Shown here piece by piece: positions 1 to 9,027 of a DNA stretch of 64,000 bases. Made by a program: the position numbers and the translations under genes. The notes below the pieces were generated by a model. That model worked only from the letters and a program-made list of their open reading frames with translations. It was not told the DNA's origin and searched no databases. This DNA comes from Aquisphaera insulae (GTDB lineage Bacteria; Planctomycetota; Planctomycetia; Isosphaerales; Isosphaeraceae): contig NZ_JAALJH010000005.1 of the NCBI RefSeq assembly GCF_011064615.1, positions 183,692 to 247,691 on the forward strand, in the 5' to 3' direction. The number at the start of each line of letters is the position of its first letter. The first letter of the stretch is position 1.

Positions 1-1013
1 CCGGCCATCGTCATCGATCGCCTCATGCGGGCCGGGTTCCGCGCCGCGATCTCGGCCCAGAGCTTCCCCAGCGACGGGAAGAGCGAGACCAGCCCGATCA
101 GGCCCCAGTGGGGTAACACCGGGCGGAAGCAGGCGACCGCCGTGAAGGCCGCGAACGGGAGGATCGCGACGCAGAGGGCCAGCCTCTCGCCCTCGGAGCG
201 GAGCCTCTTCCAGGCTCTCAGCTCGCGGAAGAGGATCGCCATCAGCGGCAACCAGATCCAGGGGAAGAGATATCCCACCTGCGCCAGGAGGGCCGTGGCG
301 AGGAAGTCCGGCCGGGGCGTCAAACCGCCGACGGCCCTGCCCCCCTGGAACAGGAACGAGGCCCAGCCGTGGCTCGCGTTCCAGGCCAGGACCGGGCTGA
401 AGACCGCCAGGCCCGTCAGGACGGCGATGTACGGGCCCGGCTGGAGCAGGATTCTCCTCTTTGAAGGTGTCACCAGCAGGTACATGACCGCGCCGGCCGG
501 CAGGAAGATCGCGTGATACTTGCTGAGCATCGCGCAACCCCAGGCTAGTCCGACCGCCAACCATGGCGTGGTTTTCCGTCCGTCCTCGACGGCCACCGTC
601 AGTCGATCCAGCGTCAGCAGCCAGAAGAACAGGAGCGGGCCATCCGGGAGCGCGAAGGTGGCGGCTGCCAGCCCGTAATAGGCGGTCAGATTCAGCGCGA
701 GTGCGGCATAGAAGCCGGCCCACTGGCCGAACCATCGACCCGCGATTCGGGCCATCAGCCAGGTCGAGCCGGCGAACAGGACGATGAAGCCAAGCCGGAG
801 CGCGACCGCCGAGTAGGTCGCCCGCGTCAGCAGGAGCCCCGCCAGCTCGGTCCAGGCGAGCATCGGCGGATGATCGTAATAGCTGAGTGCCGGATGCGCC
901 GAGTAGAGGAAGTGATACGCCTCGTCGTTCCCCAATCCGAGGAGGCTAGCCGCCACCAGTCGGACGATGGCCGAGATCCCGATCAGGTAGGCGAGCGCGC
1001 GTCGAGGCGTCAT
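1..1013 (-). CDS. GT39-family (ArnT/PMT-like) membrane glycosyltransferase, C-terminus cut by window edge
   Basis: The frame is open from an ATG at 1013 on the minus strand to the window edge with no stop, giving about 337 residues of an incomplete protein. The translation has the GT39 signature after the first membrane segment (GNDEAY at about residues 28-33, then SYYDHPP), followed by many hydrophobic segments. Members of this family transfer a sugar from a lipid-phosphate donor to protein or lipid at the outer face of the cytoplasmic membrane. The acidic pair in the first loop is the expected catalytic and metal site. The C-terminal part lies outside the window, so the acceptor (lipid A-like, protein or exopolysaccharide) cannot be guessed. 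It faces away from the menaquinone operon and is followed upstream by small minus-strand genes. The family call is firm; the substrate is unknown. Confidence 0.85.
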   Translation of the reverse strand, partial: MTPRRALAYLIGISAIVRLVAASLLGLGNDEAYHFLYSAHPALSYYDHPPMLAWTELAGLLLTRATYSAVALRLGFIVLFAGSTWLMARIAGRWFGQWAGFYAALALNLTAYYGLAAATFALPDGPLLFFWLLTLDRLTVAVEDGRKTTPWLAVGLAWGCAMLSKYHAIFLPAGAVMYLLVTPSKRRILLQPGPYIAVLTGLAVFSPVLAWNASHGWASFLFQGGRAVGGLTPRPDFLATALLAQVGYLFPWIWLPLMAILFRELRAWKRLRSEGERLALCVAILPFAAFTAVACFRPVLPHWGLIGLVSLFPSLGKLWAEIAARNPARMRRSMTMA

Positions 1014-1185
1014 GGAGCATCCTTGCTCGGGAGAGCCGCCGGATTGGCGGAGAAAGACCCCGGGAGGCCCTCTTCTTAGCCCAAGAGGCCCTCCTTGACG
1101 AGGGCAATCAGGGGCGGTTTGCTCCCAAGGCGAGCAGATCGATCGCGGCGATCAAATCGGCAAATCAGCTTGAGACCGGGCCGAC

Positions 1186-1386
1186 CTACTTGTCCGAATC
1201 GGCCGACGGGGCGACGACGGGCATGGGACCGTCAGGTCCAGGCACGGGAGGAGGGACGACGCTCTCGATCTGCTTGACGGCGCACTGGGGATGAACGCCG
1301 GCTGACGAGTAGACGGGCTTGTCGCAGATCGGGCAACGCTTGCGCGGGGATTCGCCGAAGGGGCCGGACGGGTAGTTCGTACTCAT
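1186..1386 (-). CDS. Small zinc-ribbon hypothetical protein (66 aa)
   Basis: This is a 66-residue protein starting at ATG 1386, with GGAG about ten bases upstream. Near the N-terminus it carries CPIC-DKPVYSS-AGVHPQC, a Cys-x2-Cys pair followed by His and Cys, which looks like a treble-clef or zinc-ribbon knuckle. The rest is a proline-rich tail. A longer in-frame extension to 1470 exists but has no Shine-Dalgarno and a less plausible composition. Short zinc-binding proteins of this form are, as I recall, common in planctomycetes and have no known function. The gene sits 162 bases downstream of the RRM gene on the same strand and could be co-transcribed with it. Confidence 0.65.
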   Translation of the reverse strand: MSTNYPSGPFGESPRKRCPICDKPVYSSAGVHPQCAVKQIESVVPPPVPGPDGPMPVVAPSADSDK

Positions 1387-1548
1387 AGGATCATCGGCTC
1401 CGTTCCATGGCCGAGGAAGGAGGGGCGTCCTGGCGACACGAGAGCTGTCGCGTCGCCAGGTATCATGCATCGCCAGTTCGCGAGGACAGCCCCGAGACCG
1501 AAGCCTCGTTCCCGGGGCGAGGCGCGAAATAGGCCATGCGAAGGCGAA

Positions 1549-1998
1549 TCAATACCGGCCGCCGCCGCCACCTCCGTAGCCGCCGCCGCCACCGCCGCCG
1601 TAGCCACCCCGGCCGCCGCCGCCACCGCCGTAGCCGCCCCGGCCGCCGCCACCGCCACCGCCGTAGCCGCCCCGGCCGCCGCCACCGCCACCGCCGTAGC
1701 CGCCGCCGCCACCCGGTCGGGGCTCGCGAGGCTTGGCCTCGTTCACGGTCAGCCGACGACCATCATATTCCTGGTCGTGCAGGCCCTGGATCGCGGCCTG
1801 GGCTTCCGCCTCGGTGTCCATCTCCACGAAGCCGAAGCCCTTGCTGCGGCCCGTGTCGCGGTCCTGAATCACCTGGGCGCTCTGAACCGTGCCGAACTGG
1901 GTGAACCAGCTCTCAAGGTCCGAGGAGGTAACCGAGTAAGGCAGGTTACCAACGTACAGTTTCTTCCCCACTGAATCGTCTCCGTCTGGCGAGATCAT
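1549..1998 (-). CDS. Glycine-rich RNA-binding protein with one RRM domain
   Basis: The protein is 149 aa and begins at ATG 1998. One RRM fills about residues 10-90, with RNP-2 (LYVGNL) and RNP-1 (KGFGFVEM) both intact. The C-terminal tail of about 50 residues is almost pure glycine with interspersed RGGYGG units. This architecture matches bacterial RRM proteins resembling plant and cyanobacterial glycine-rich RNA-binding proteins, which bind single-stranded RNA and often respond to cold. An upstream in-frame extension to 2097 lacks RRM homology and is not included. The tail is encoded by a GC-rich minisatellite that is prone to length change. The RNA targets are unknown. Confidence 0.9.
   Translation of the reverse strand: MISPDGDDSVGKKLYVGNLPYSVTSSDLESWFTQFGTVQSAQVIQDRDTGRSKGFGFVEMDTEAEAQAAIQGLHDQEYDGRRLTVNEAKPREPRPGGGGGYGGGGGGGRGGYGGGGGGGRGGYGGGGGGRGGYGGGGGGGYGGGGGGRY
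1555..1712. repeat. GC-rich minisatellite encoding the RGGYGG tail of the RRM protein
   Basis: Imperfect tandem copies of a unit around 30 bp long, built from CCGCCGCCACC and GTAGCCGCCCCGG blocks, fill the 3' end of the RRM gene. All changes keep the reading frame, so copy number can vary without truncating the protein. Confidence 0.8.
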
Positions 1999-2439
1999 CC
2001 GACCCCATTTCTCATCTTTCTGGGGGTCGGGCAGAAAGGGGCCACGTCCGGCCCGTTTGGTGGGAAAGGCGAGAGCGGAAAGCCGGAGACGCATCAACGA
2101 GGACCCGACGTGCTCACTCAGTCGTCAAACCAACCGATCCTTACTATACCAAAATCTCCCCCCATGGTGAAGAGAATCCGTGGAAAAACGATGGTATTCG
2201 GCTGGCAAACTGGATAAAGGGCGAAGACCTGTAAAGTCCCGCTCACCGGCAGAGCGCCCGACCCCGCTGAGGTCGACTCCGGCGCGGTCCGCAACCGGAT
2301 CGTCGGAGGCTCGCAAGGGGCATCCCCGAAGGCGTCCCTCTTGCCCGCGGAGGCCCCCGGAACCGAGAATCGGGATCCGTGTCCGGACACGCTCGCATCG
2401 AAAGGCGCGGATGACGCGACATACCGAAGGTTGCCCCAC
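1999..2439. other. Divergent intergenic region between RRM gene and menaquinone operon
   Basis: These 441 bases separate the starts of the minus-strand RRM gene and the plus-strand MenG gene, so both promoters should lie here. The segment near 2130-2220 is the least GC-rich part. I could not pick out a convincing promoter, riboswitch or small RNA. Confidence 0.4.
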
Positions 2440-3237
2440 GTGAGACCGCAGCAGGTTGCCCATGACGAAGCGCCGACCGCCACGATCGAGTCGGTCGACC
2501 GATCCGACCGCCGCGTCCGTCGCATGTTCGCATCGATTGCCCGGCGCTACGACTTCCTCAATCACCTTCTCAGCTTGAATATCGATCGCTCGTGGCGGAC
2601 GTTCACGACGCGCACGGTACCCCCGCAGCCGGGCGTCCCGGTCCTGGACTGCTGCACCGGCACCGCGGACCTTGCGATCGCCTACGACCGGGCCGCCCGG
2701 GGCTCCTCGCCGATCCTGGGGACCGACTTCTGCCGCGAAATGCTCGTGATCGGCCGGGAAAAGATCCGGAGCAAGGGGCTCGACGATCGGATCACGCTGG
2801 TCGAGGGGGACACCCAGCGCCTGCCGGTCCCGTCGGATGCGTTCGGGGTCGTCTGCGTCGCCTTCGGCCTCCGCAACGTTCGCGACACCGTCCGCGGTAT
2901 CGACGAGATGATCCGCGCGGCGAGGCCCGGGGGCAAGGTGGCCGTCCTGGAGTTCTCCCGACCTCGCGGGCGTGTCCTCGGCTCGCTCTACATGACCTTC
3001 TTCCGCAGGGTCCTCCCGCGTGTGGGCCAGGCCGTCGCCCCCAATCCGGACGACGCCTACCATTACCTGCCGAGCTCGGTCCTTGCCTTCCCGGACGGGC
3101 AAGAGCTGCTCGACCTCTTGGCCAGTCGCGGACTCATCGCGCTGGAGATGCACCCGCTGACGTTCGGGATCGCCACCCTCTACGTCGGCACCAAGCCGGC
3201 GGTCCCTGTCGAGAAGGAAGGGACGACCACACCTTGA
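2440..3237 (+). CDS. menG: Demethylmenaquinone methyltransferase (MenG/UbiE family)
   Basis: This SAM-dependent C-methyltransferase performs the last step of menaquinone synthesis by methylating the prenylated naphthoquinol ring. The family hallmarks are visible: MFASIARRYDFLNHLLSL near the N-terminus, SAM motif I VLDCCTGT at about residues 68-75, and a C-terminal region with VGQAVAPNPDDAYHYLPSS, typical of UbiE/MenG. I chose the GTG at 2440 (265 aa) because AAGG lies eight bases upstream. An ATG at 2341 would add 33 residues with no family similarity. The stop overlaps the TTG start of the next gene. Neighbouring MqnE and a UbiA-type prenyltransferase point to menaquinone rather than ubiquinone. 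Confidence 0.9.
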   Translation: MRPQQVAHDEAPTATIESVDRSDRRVRRMFASIARRYDFLNHLLSLNIDRSWRTFTTRTVPPQPGVPVLDCCTGTADLAIAYDRAARGSSPILGTDFCREMLVIGREKIRSKGLDDRITLVEGDTQRLPVPSDAFGVVCVAFGLRNVRDTVRGIDEMIRAARPGGKVAVLEFSRPRGRVLGSLYMTFFRRVLPRVGQAVAPNPDDAYHYLPSSVLAFPDGQELLDLLASRGLIALEMHPLTFGIATLYVGTKPAVPVEKEGTTTP

Positions 3238-4190
3238 CCGATCGACTCGACTCCGACCGTCCGGGACGCGTGGCCGTCGTCACCGGGGCATCCGCCGGGC
3301 TGGGAGCGGCGATCGCCCGGCAGCTTGCCCGCGAGGGCAAGGTCGCGGCCATGGCACTCGTCGCACGCCGCCGGGATCGGCTTGAAGCGCTCGCGGGCGA
3401 GCTCTCGTCCGCGGATCGCGGCGGCCGTGCTCTGGACGTCCGGGTCATCGCCTCTGACCTGGCCCTTCCTGACGCCGCCGCCGAGGTTGCCGACCGGGTG
3501 CTGTCGGACTTCGAAGGGGCGGACATCCTGATCAACAACGCCGGACTGGGCCTGCCGACCCTCTTCGCCGACGCCGACCCGGAGCAGGTCCGGCGGCAGA
3601 TCGCGGTCAACCTGGAAGCCCCCCTGCTGCTGACCCGGCATCTGCTGCCGTCGCTCATCGCGAGGCGCGGGATGATCATCAATATCGGGTCGTCGATCAC
3701 CTGCGTCGCGAACTCCGCCCTCGGGGCCTACGGCGCGACCAAGGCGGGGCTCGCCTACTGGAATGATGCCCTGCGGCGAGAGCTGGCGTCGCTGGGCGTG
3801 ACGGTCTGCCTGGTCGAGCCGGGCCCGATCCGAACCGAGTTCTCGGCGGCCTTCGGCCGGCTCGCCCGGCCGGGCGAGACGCCCCATCCGGTCGTCTCCA
3901 CGCCCGGCGAATGGATGATGGCCGACGAGGCCGACGTCGCCCGTCGAGTTGTGGGTCTGGTGGATCATCCCCGCCGCCGCCTCTCGGTCCTTCGCCGGAT
4001 GGTCTGGCCATTCCGGCTCATGGGCGCCGCCTTCCGCGCCTTGCCGGCCCTGGGCGACCTCGTCGTGTCGAGGGGCTTCCACGTGGATCATTCGATCAGG
4101 CCGCTCGACTACAATGGAACCGACTCGACGCCGGCCGCAACCTGCGCGGCGGCGCCGCCCTTCCTCGGGGGATCCGATCACCACGCATGA
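3234..4190 (+). CDS. Short-chain dehydrogenase/reductase (SDR)
   Basis: A classical SDR of 318 aa. It shows the cofactor motif TGASAGLG at about residues 17-24, NNAG at 101-104, a catalytic Ser at 153/154, and the YxxxK pair at Tyr166 and Lys170. The start is a TTG overlapping the menG stop, with AAGGAAGGG upstream. The open frame continues far upstream, but only as an out-of-frame read of menG. The C-terminal 60 residues include a hydrophobic and basic segment that could touch the membrane. It lies between two quinone-pathway genes and overlaps the next one by four bases, so it is co-translated with them. No SDR step is established in the futalosine pathway, so its substrate is open. Confidence 0.88.
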   Translation: MTDRLDSDRPGRVAVVTGASAGLGAAIARQLAREGKVAAMALVARRRDRLEALAGELSSADRGGRALDVRVIASDLALPDAAAEVADRVLSDFEGADILINNAGLGLPTLFADADPEQVRRQIAVNLEAPLLLTRHLLPSLIARRGMIINIGSSITCVANSALGAYGATKAGLAYWNDALRRELASLGVTVCLVEPGPIRTEFSAAFGRLARPGETPHPVVSTPGEWMMADEADVARRVVGLVDHPRRRLSVLRRMVWPFRLMGAAFRALPALGDLVVSRGFHVDHSIRPLDYNGTDSTPAATCAAAPPFLGGSDHHA

Positions 4191-5074
4191 GCACCGCCTC
4201 CATCCGCCACTATCTCGAGCTCGTCCGGTTCAGCCATACGATCTTCGCCCTCCCCTTCGCGCTGCTCGGCGCCGCACTCGCCGCGAAGGCCCCCGACGGT
4301 TGGCGAGGGCGGCCGCAGGACTGGCTGGGCATCCTCCTCTGCATGGCGACCGCGCGATCCGCCGCGATGGCCTTCAACCGCCTCGTCGATCGCCATTACG
4401 ACGCCCTCAACCCGAGGACCGCGAGCCGTCACCTCCCCGCCGGCAAGCTCTCCGTGCGGGCCGTGGGCCTCTTCACGCTGGCCTGTTCCACGGCCTTTGT
4501 CGCGTCCACGCTCCTCTTCCTCCCCAATCGATGGCCCCTAGCCCTGTCCGTCCCCGTCCTCCTCTGGCTCCTCGGCTACTCGTACACCAAGCGGTTCACG
4601 AGCCTGGCCCATTTCTGGCTCGGCGCCTCATTGAGCATGGCACCGCTTGCCGCCTGGATCGCCCTCCGCGGCGACGTCGCCTGGCCGCCGGCCTGGCTCG
4701 CCCTGGCGGTCCTGCTCTGGGTCTCCGGATTCGACATCCTCTACGCCTGCCAGGACGTCAGCTTCGACCGCGAGGCCGGCCTGAATAGCATCCCTCACCG
4801 TCTGGGAGTTCCCGGCGCGCTCCGACTGGCGGCGACCTGCCACGCGCTGATGATCCTGGCCCTGATCGGCCTTGGCCTCTCCTACCCGATGGGGACGATC
4901 TACTACACGGGTGTTTGGCTCGCCGGGCTCCTCCTGGTCTACGAGCACGCCCTGGTCCGACCCGACGATCTCACGCGCGTGAACCTCGCATTCTTCCAGG
5001 TCAACGCTGTGATCAGCATGGGCTTGCTCGCCGTCGGCGTCCTCGACCTGCTGCTCCATGCCAGGCCGGGTTGA
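4187..5074 (+). CDS. mqnP: UbiA-family prenyltransferase (MqnP-like)
   Basis: An integral membrane prenyltransferase of 295 aa that should attach the polyprenyl chain to the quinone ring precursor. Both aspartate-rich motifs are present: NRLVDRHYD at residues 64-72 and the DILYACQDVSFD region at 183-194. Between them are about eight hydrophobic segments. The ATG at 4187 overlaps the TGA of the SDR gene (ATGA), which indicates translational coupling. With MqnE directly downstream, the acceptor is more likely 1,4-dihydroxy-6-naphthoate (MqnP role) than 4-hydroxybenzoate. UbiA and MqnP are not separable by motif alone, so the symbol rests on context. Confidence 0.88.
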   Translation: MSTASIRHYLELVRFSHTIFALPFALLGAALAAKAPDGWRGRPQDWLGILLCMATARSAAMAFNRLVDRHYDALNPRTASRHLPAGKLSVRAVGLFTLACSTAFVASTLLFLPNRWPLALSVPVLLWLLGYSYTKRFTSLAHFWLGASLSMAPLAAWIALRGDVAWPPAWLALAVLLWVSGFDILYACQDVSFDREAGLNSIPHRLGVPGALRLAATCHALMILALIGLGLSYPMGTIYYTGVWLAGLLLVYEHALVRPDDLTRVNLAFFQVNAVISMGLLAVGVLDLLLHARPG

Positions 5075-5132
5075 TGATTCGTTCAATTCCGCCTAAAATT
5101 CTGGAAAGTCGCTCCGCTTCGGAGTGGACGAA

Positions 5133-6314
5133 ATGATTGTTGCTGACGCGAGGGCTCTGCGGATGCCGACGGAAGCGGGCCGGCTGGGTGCGATCCGGGA
5201 GAAGGTCGAGGCGGGGCAGCGGCTGAGCCCGGAAGACGGCCTGGCGCTGGAGGCCTCCAACGACCTCTTCGAGCTTGGCGAGCTGGCGAACCTGGTCCGC
5301 GAGAGGAAGAACGGCAATCTCGCCTTCTACAACGTCAACACCCACATCAATCCCACCAACGTCTGCGTCTACACCTGCGACTTCTGCGCCTTCCGGGCGG
5401 ACCTGAACGAGCCCAAGGCGTACGTGATGGACCGTGCGCAGATCGTCGAGCGGGCCCGTCAGGCGAGCGACCGCGGGGCGACCGAGCTGCACATCGTCGG
5501 CGGCCTGCATCACAAGCTGCCGTTCTCGTACTACGTGGACGTCGTCCGCTGGATCAAGGAGACGGCGCCGGAGATCCACGTCAAGGCGTACACGGCGGTC
5601 GAGATCGAGTTCTTCTCGAAGATCGCGCGGAAGACCGTCGAGGAGATCCTCAGGGAGCTGATCGACGCCGGGCTGGGGAGCCTCCCCGGCGGTGGCGCGG
5701 AGATCTTCCACCCGGAGGTCCGCGAGAAGATCTGCGGCGCGAAGGCGTCCACCGAGCGCTGGCTGGACGTCCACCGGACGGCTCATCGCCTGGGGCTGCA
5801 CTCGAACGCGACCATGCTCTATGGCCACATCGACGGCCCGATCCACCGGATCGACCACCTGGTGCGGCTCCGCGAGCTCCAGGACGAGACGGGGGGATTC
5901 CAGACGTTCATCCCGCTGGCCTTCCATCCCGAAAACTCGGAGATGGACGACATCCCGCGCCCCTCGGGCGTGATGGACCTGAAGACGATGGCCATCAGCC
6001 GGCTGATGCTGGACAACTTCCCCCACATCAAGGCGTACTGGGTCATGCTGGGCCTCAAGACGGCCCAGGTCGCCCTCAGCTTCGGCGCCGACGACATCGA
6101 CGGCACGGTCGTCCACGAGAAGATCTACCACGAGGCCGGCGCCGACACCCCTCAGGAGATCACCACCGCCGAGATCCGCCGCTTCATCCAGGAGGCCGGT
6201 CGCGTCCCCATCGAGCGTGACACCCTCTACCGCGAGATCACTCGCGACGGCCAGTCGTGGCACGCGGGGAAGAAGATCGACGCGTCCCGGCTGCTCCAGA
6301 TCGTGCAAGCGTGA
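5133..6314 (+). CDS. mqnE: Aminofutalosine synthase MqnE (radical SAM)
   Basis: A radical SAM enzyme of 393 aa that joins 3-(1-carboxyvinyloxy)benzoate to SAM to make aminofutalosine, the first committed compound of the futalosine menaquinone route. The cluster-binding motif CVYTCDFC (Cys78, Cys82, Cys85) follows NPTN. Downstream are family blocks such as GGLHHKLPFSYY, SLPGGGAEIF, NATMLYGHI, LQDETGGFQTFIPLAFHPEN and PHIKAYWVMLG. ATG 5133 is preferred over GTG 5124 because GGAG at 5121-5124 is eight bases from the ATG. It starts 58 bases after the prenyltransferase and is probably part of the same operon. Identification is strong, and MqnC is excluded by the GGGAEIF and HPEN blocks. Confidence 0.94.
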   Translation: MIVADARALRMPTEAGRLGAIREKVEAGQRLSPEDGLALEASNDLFELGELANLVRERKNGNLAFYNVNTHINPTNVCVYTCDFCAFRADLNEPKAYVMDRAQIVERARQASDRGATELHIVGGLHHKLPFSYYVDVVRWIKETAPEIHVKAYTAVEIEFFSKIARKTVEEILRELIDAGLGSLPGGGAEIFHPEVREKICGAKASTERWLDVHRTAHRLGLHSNATMLYGHIDGPIHRIDHLVRLRELQDETGGFQTFIPLAFHPENSEMDDIPRPSGVMDLKTMAISRLMLDNFPHIKAYWVMLGLKTAQVALSFGADDIDGTVVHEKIYHEAGADTPQEITTAEIRRFIQEAGRVPIERDTLYREITRDGQSWHAGKKIDASRLLQIVQA

Positions 6315-6492
6315 CAAGGGGTGGTCGTTACTCGGGACCCGGCTAACGGGGCCCGCGGGTCACGACCAGCGACGAAGAGCCGATCGCTGCGCATGCCTCG
6401 GACCGGGGGCGGAGGAGCCGATCGTGGCAGACCCGTCCGGAGGTGCACAGAGTTCAGGGATCGCCGGCCCGGAGCTCGTCCCCGGCTCCGGG

Positions 6493-7791
6493 GTGAGGGA
6501 CTGCCGGGTCCGGTCATTGAGCCTCAGGAAGCGGGTCGGCTTTGGCCTGCTCTGCCTTGTCCTCCTTGCACTCATCGGCGAGGGGGGTGGCTTCTTCCTG
6601 TTCTGGATCTTGAACGGGCGGCCGAACCCCTGGAGGGACGCCCAGGAGAGGCGTCAGCAGCGAATCCTCAGCCCCAGGGGGAACGACCCGGGTACCTTCG
6701 CCCAGGTCCATCCCTATGTCGGATACGTCGAGGAGCCGGGCGGGGAGAGCGGGGTGCGTCGGCTCGTCGACGGACATTCGATCCCGATCACGGACTACGG
6801 GTATATTGATGACAAGTCGCCGCTCCAGCGGCGCGGTGACGATCGCGTCATCGTCGGGATCACCGGCGGCTCGGTCGCGTCGTTTTTCGCGGTCAACGGG
6901 ATCAAGAGCCTGGAAGAGTCGCTCTCGAGCGATCCGCGCCACGCCGGCAAGCGGTTCGTCTTCCTCAACCTGGCGCTCGGGGGCTACAAGCAGCCCCAGC
7001 AGCTCATGACGCTGAACTACCTGCTCTGCCTCGGCGCGGAGTTCGACCTCGTCATCAACATCGACGGGTTCAATGAGGTCGCCCTGTACGAGCTCGAGAA
7101 CAAGAGTCACCACGTGTTTCCCGCCTTCCCCAGGGGATGGCATTCTCGGATCGGCGTCAACGATCCGGTCCTGGGCCGCGCTCGCGCACGCCTGCTGACC
7201 ATCGAGGAGCAGCGATCCGACCTGGCACGATGGTATTCCGGGTTCCCCTGGCGATACTCCTTGCTCTTCAACCTCGCGTGGGAATATCGCGATCGCCGAC
7301 TTGGGTGGGAGGCATATCGAATCCTCGAGGGTTATTCCCGATCCTCCGAGTCTCGCGGTCCGTATGTCGTCACCGGCCCGCCCGTCGATTTCGCGACTCC
7401 CGAGGCGCTCTTCGAGCACCTCGCGATGATCTGGGCCAACAGCTCCTCGCTGATGAATCAGCTCTGCCGGGGCCGAGGGATCGGCTACTTCCATTTCCTC
7501 CAGCCGAACCAGTATCTCCCCGACTCCAAGCCGATGGGTCGGGCCGAGAGGGAGACGGCGATCATCCCGGACCATCCCTACCGGCGGGGTGTCGAGATGG
7601 GCTATCCCCTGCTGATCCGTCGAGGCCGGACCCTGGCGGAGGCCGGAGTCTCGTTCCATGACCTGACCGGGATCTTCTCCGACCATCCTGGGGCGATCTA
7701 CGCGGATAGCTGCTGCCATTACAACCAGGCGGGGTACGACCTCATGGCCCGAGCGATCGCACGAGCGATCCTCGCGGCCGGTCATCCTTGA
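6493..7791 (+). CDS. Membrane-anchored SGNH/GDSL hydrolase-like protein
   Basis: The protein has about 432 aa, with an N-terminal membrane anchor at about residues 14-37 (LLCLVLLALIGEGGGFFLFW) and an extracytoplasmic SGNH-fold domain. Block I is GITGGSV with the candidate nucleophile Ser127. A NIDGFNEV segment resembles the Gly/Asn blocks. The C-terminal DSCCHYNQAGY supplies Asp405 and His409, similar to the D-C-C-H-N motif of AlgX/AlgJ-like and other polysaccharide O-acylation enzymes. The start is uncertain: GTG 6493 or TTG 6517 are both in frame, and neither has a strong Shine-Dalgarno. Removal or transfer of acyl groups on an envelope glycan is plausible but unproven. It is not obviously linked to the upstream quinone operon. 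Confidence 0.75.
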   Translation: MRDCRVRSLSLRKRVGFGLLCLVLLALIGEGGGFFLFWILNGRPNPWRDAQERRQQRILSPRGNDPGTFAQVHPYVGYVEEPGGESGVRRLVDGHSIPITDYGYIDDKSPLQRRGDDRVIVGITGGSVASFFAVNGIKSLEESLSSDPRHAGKRFVFLNLALGGYKQPQQLMTLNYLLCLGAEFDLVINIDGFNEVALYELENKSHHVFPAFPRGWHSRIGVNDPVLGRARARLLTIEEQRSDLARWYSGFPWRYSLLFNLAWEYRDRRLGWEAYRILEGYSRSSESRGPYVVTGPPVDFATPEALFEHLAMIWANSSSLMNQLCRGRGIGYFHFLQPNQYLPDSKPMGRAERETAIIPDHPYRRGVEMGYPLLIRRGRTLAEAGVSFHDLTGIFSDHPGAIYADSCCHYNQAGYDLMARAIARAILAAGHP

Positions 7792-7913
7792 TGCGTCCGG
7801 GAGCATGACGCAGACGCATGACCCGCGGACCGGCATGCCTGGTGTCGTCCCGGATTTCGGGCCGTCCCGCGGGGCGAATCCTGGCGGTGTACGAGAGGAG
7901 AAGCGTGGGACCC

Positions 7914-8759
7914 ATGGATCGACTCGCCCGGCGTCAGGTCGGCTTCAACACGACCAGCCGTGATTCCTGGGATGTCTTCGCCGAGCACCGGCGGCGGGTT
8001 TCGGAGGAGCTGATTCTCGGGGCGGAGGCGGGCCGGTCCCGGCTCTGCGTGCTGGGAGCCGGGAATGCAAACGACCTGGACCTGCCGGTCCTGCTCGCCG
8101 CCCATGGCGAGGTCCACCTCGTTGATCTGGACGGGCAGGCGCTCGCGATGGGCGCGTCGCGTCAGGGCGTGACCGAGGATCCCCGACTGCGGCTCCATGG
8201 CGGTGTCGACGCGTCGGCGGCGCTCTCCGTCCTTTCGAGCTGGCATCCGCTGGCCGATCTCCGTGAGGAGGACTTCGAGGCGCTCGCCTCATGGCCCGCC
8301 TCTCGGCTGGCACGGGTCCTGCCCGGGGGCTTCGATCGGGTGGCCTCGACCTGCATGATCACCCAGCTCATGGAGACGGCGATCCATGCCCTGGGTCCCG
8401 CCCACCGGCAGCTCGAACGGGCCGAGAGGGCCCTGCGGGCGGGTCACCTGCGGTTGATGGGGCGACTTGCCGCCCCGGACGGCGAGGCGACGCTCATCAC
8501 CGAGGTCGTCGCATCGGATACGCTCCCGGGCCTCGCGGAGTGCTCCCCTGAGGCGATCGGCGAGCTGATTCCAGGTCTGAGGCGGACGGGGAATCACTTC
8601 CGCGCCCTCCATCCCCAACAGTTGCTCGATGCGATCCGCGCCGAGCCCTCGATCATGCCGAGTGCCGCCACTCCGCCCGTTTCCACTCCCTGGCTCTGGC
8701 GGCTTCACGGGCACACCTACCTGGTCGTCGGCATGAGGTTCCGCCCTCGGCAGCGGTGA
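7914..8759 (+). CDS. Putative SAM-dependent methyltransferase-like protein
   Basis: A 281-aa protein starting at ATG 7914 with GAGAGGAG about ten bases upstream. After an N-terminal helix it has LCVLGAGNANDLDL followed by VHLVDLD, the glycine-rich loop and acidic strand of a Rossmann methyltransferase. There is no signal peptide or membrane segment. No further motif identifies the substrate. It follows the SGNH gene by 122 bases on the same strand, so co-transcription is possible. The call rests only on the fold signature; a divergent NAD-binding protein is the alternative. Confidence 0.6.
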   Translation: MDRLARRQVGFNTTSRDSWDVFAEHRRRVSEELILGAEAGRSRLCVLGAGNANDLDLPVLLAAHGEVHLVDLDGQALAMGASRQGVTEDPRLRLHGGVDASAALSVLSSWHPLADLREEDFEALASWPASRLARVLPGGFDRVASTCMITQLMETAIHALGPAHRQLERAERALRAGHLRLMGRLAAPDGEATLITEVVASDTLPGLAECSPEAIGELIPGLRRTGNHFRALHPQQLLDAIRAEPSIMPSAATPPVSTPWLWRLHGHTYLVVGMRFRPRQR

Positions 8760-9027
8760 CCCGCCCCGGACATGAAAGAGCCCTCTCGCGGGCCGCACCG
8801 AGAGTAGCCCCTTGGTTTGACCTCGGAAGCCGAGTAGATTGGATCCGTCGCCCCCAAGGGGGAGGCCTCGCTGCAACGGCGAGCCGGGTTCGCCCGCGTG
8901 ATGGAGTCCCACCCAAGTCTCCATCAGATCCAGGGATCGATGGCCGCCGTCCGATGATGGGCTGGCGAGGCCCGCCCGTGCGCCCGCCGATCCGCCTCCG
9001 GGTTACCGCGGTAGGGAGGAGTGCTTT

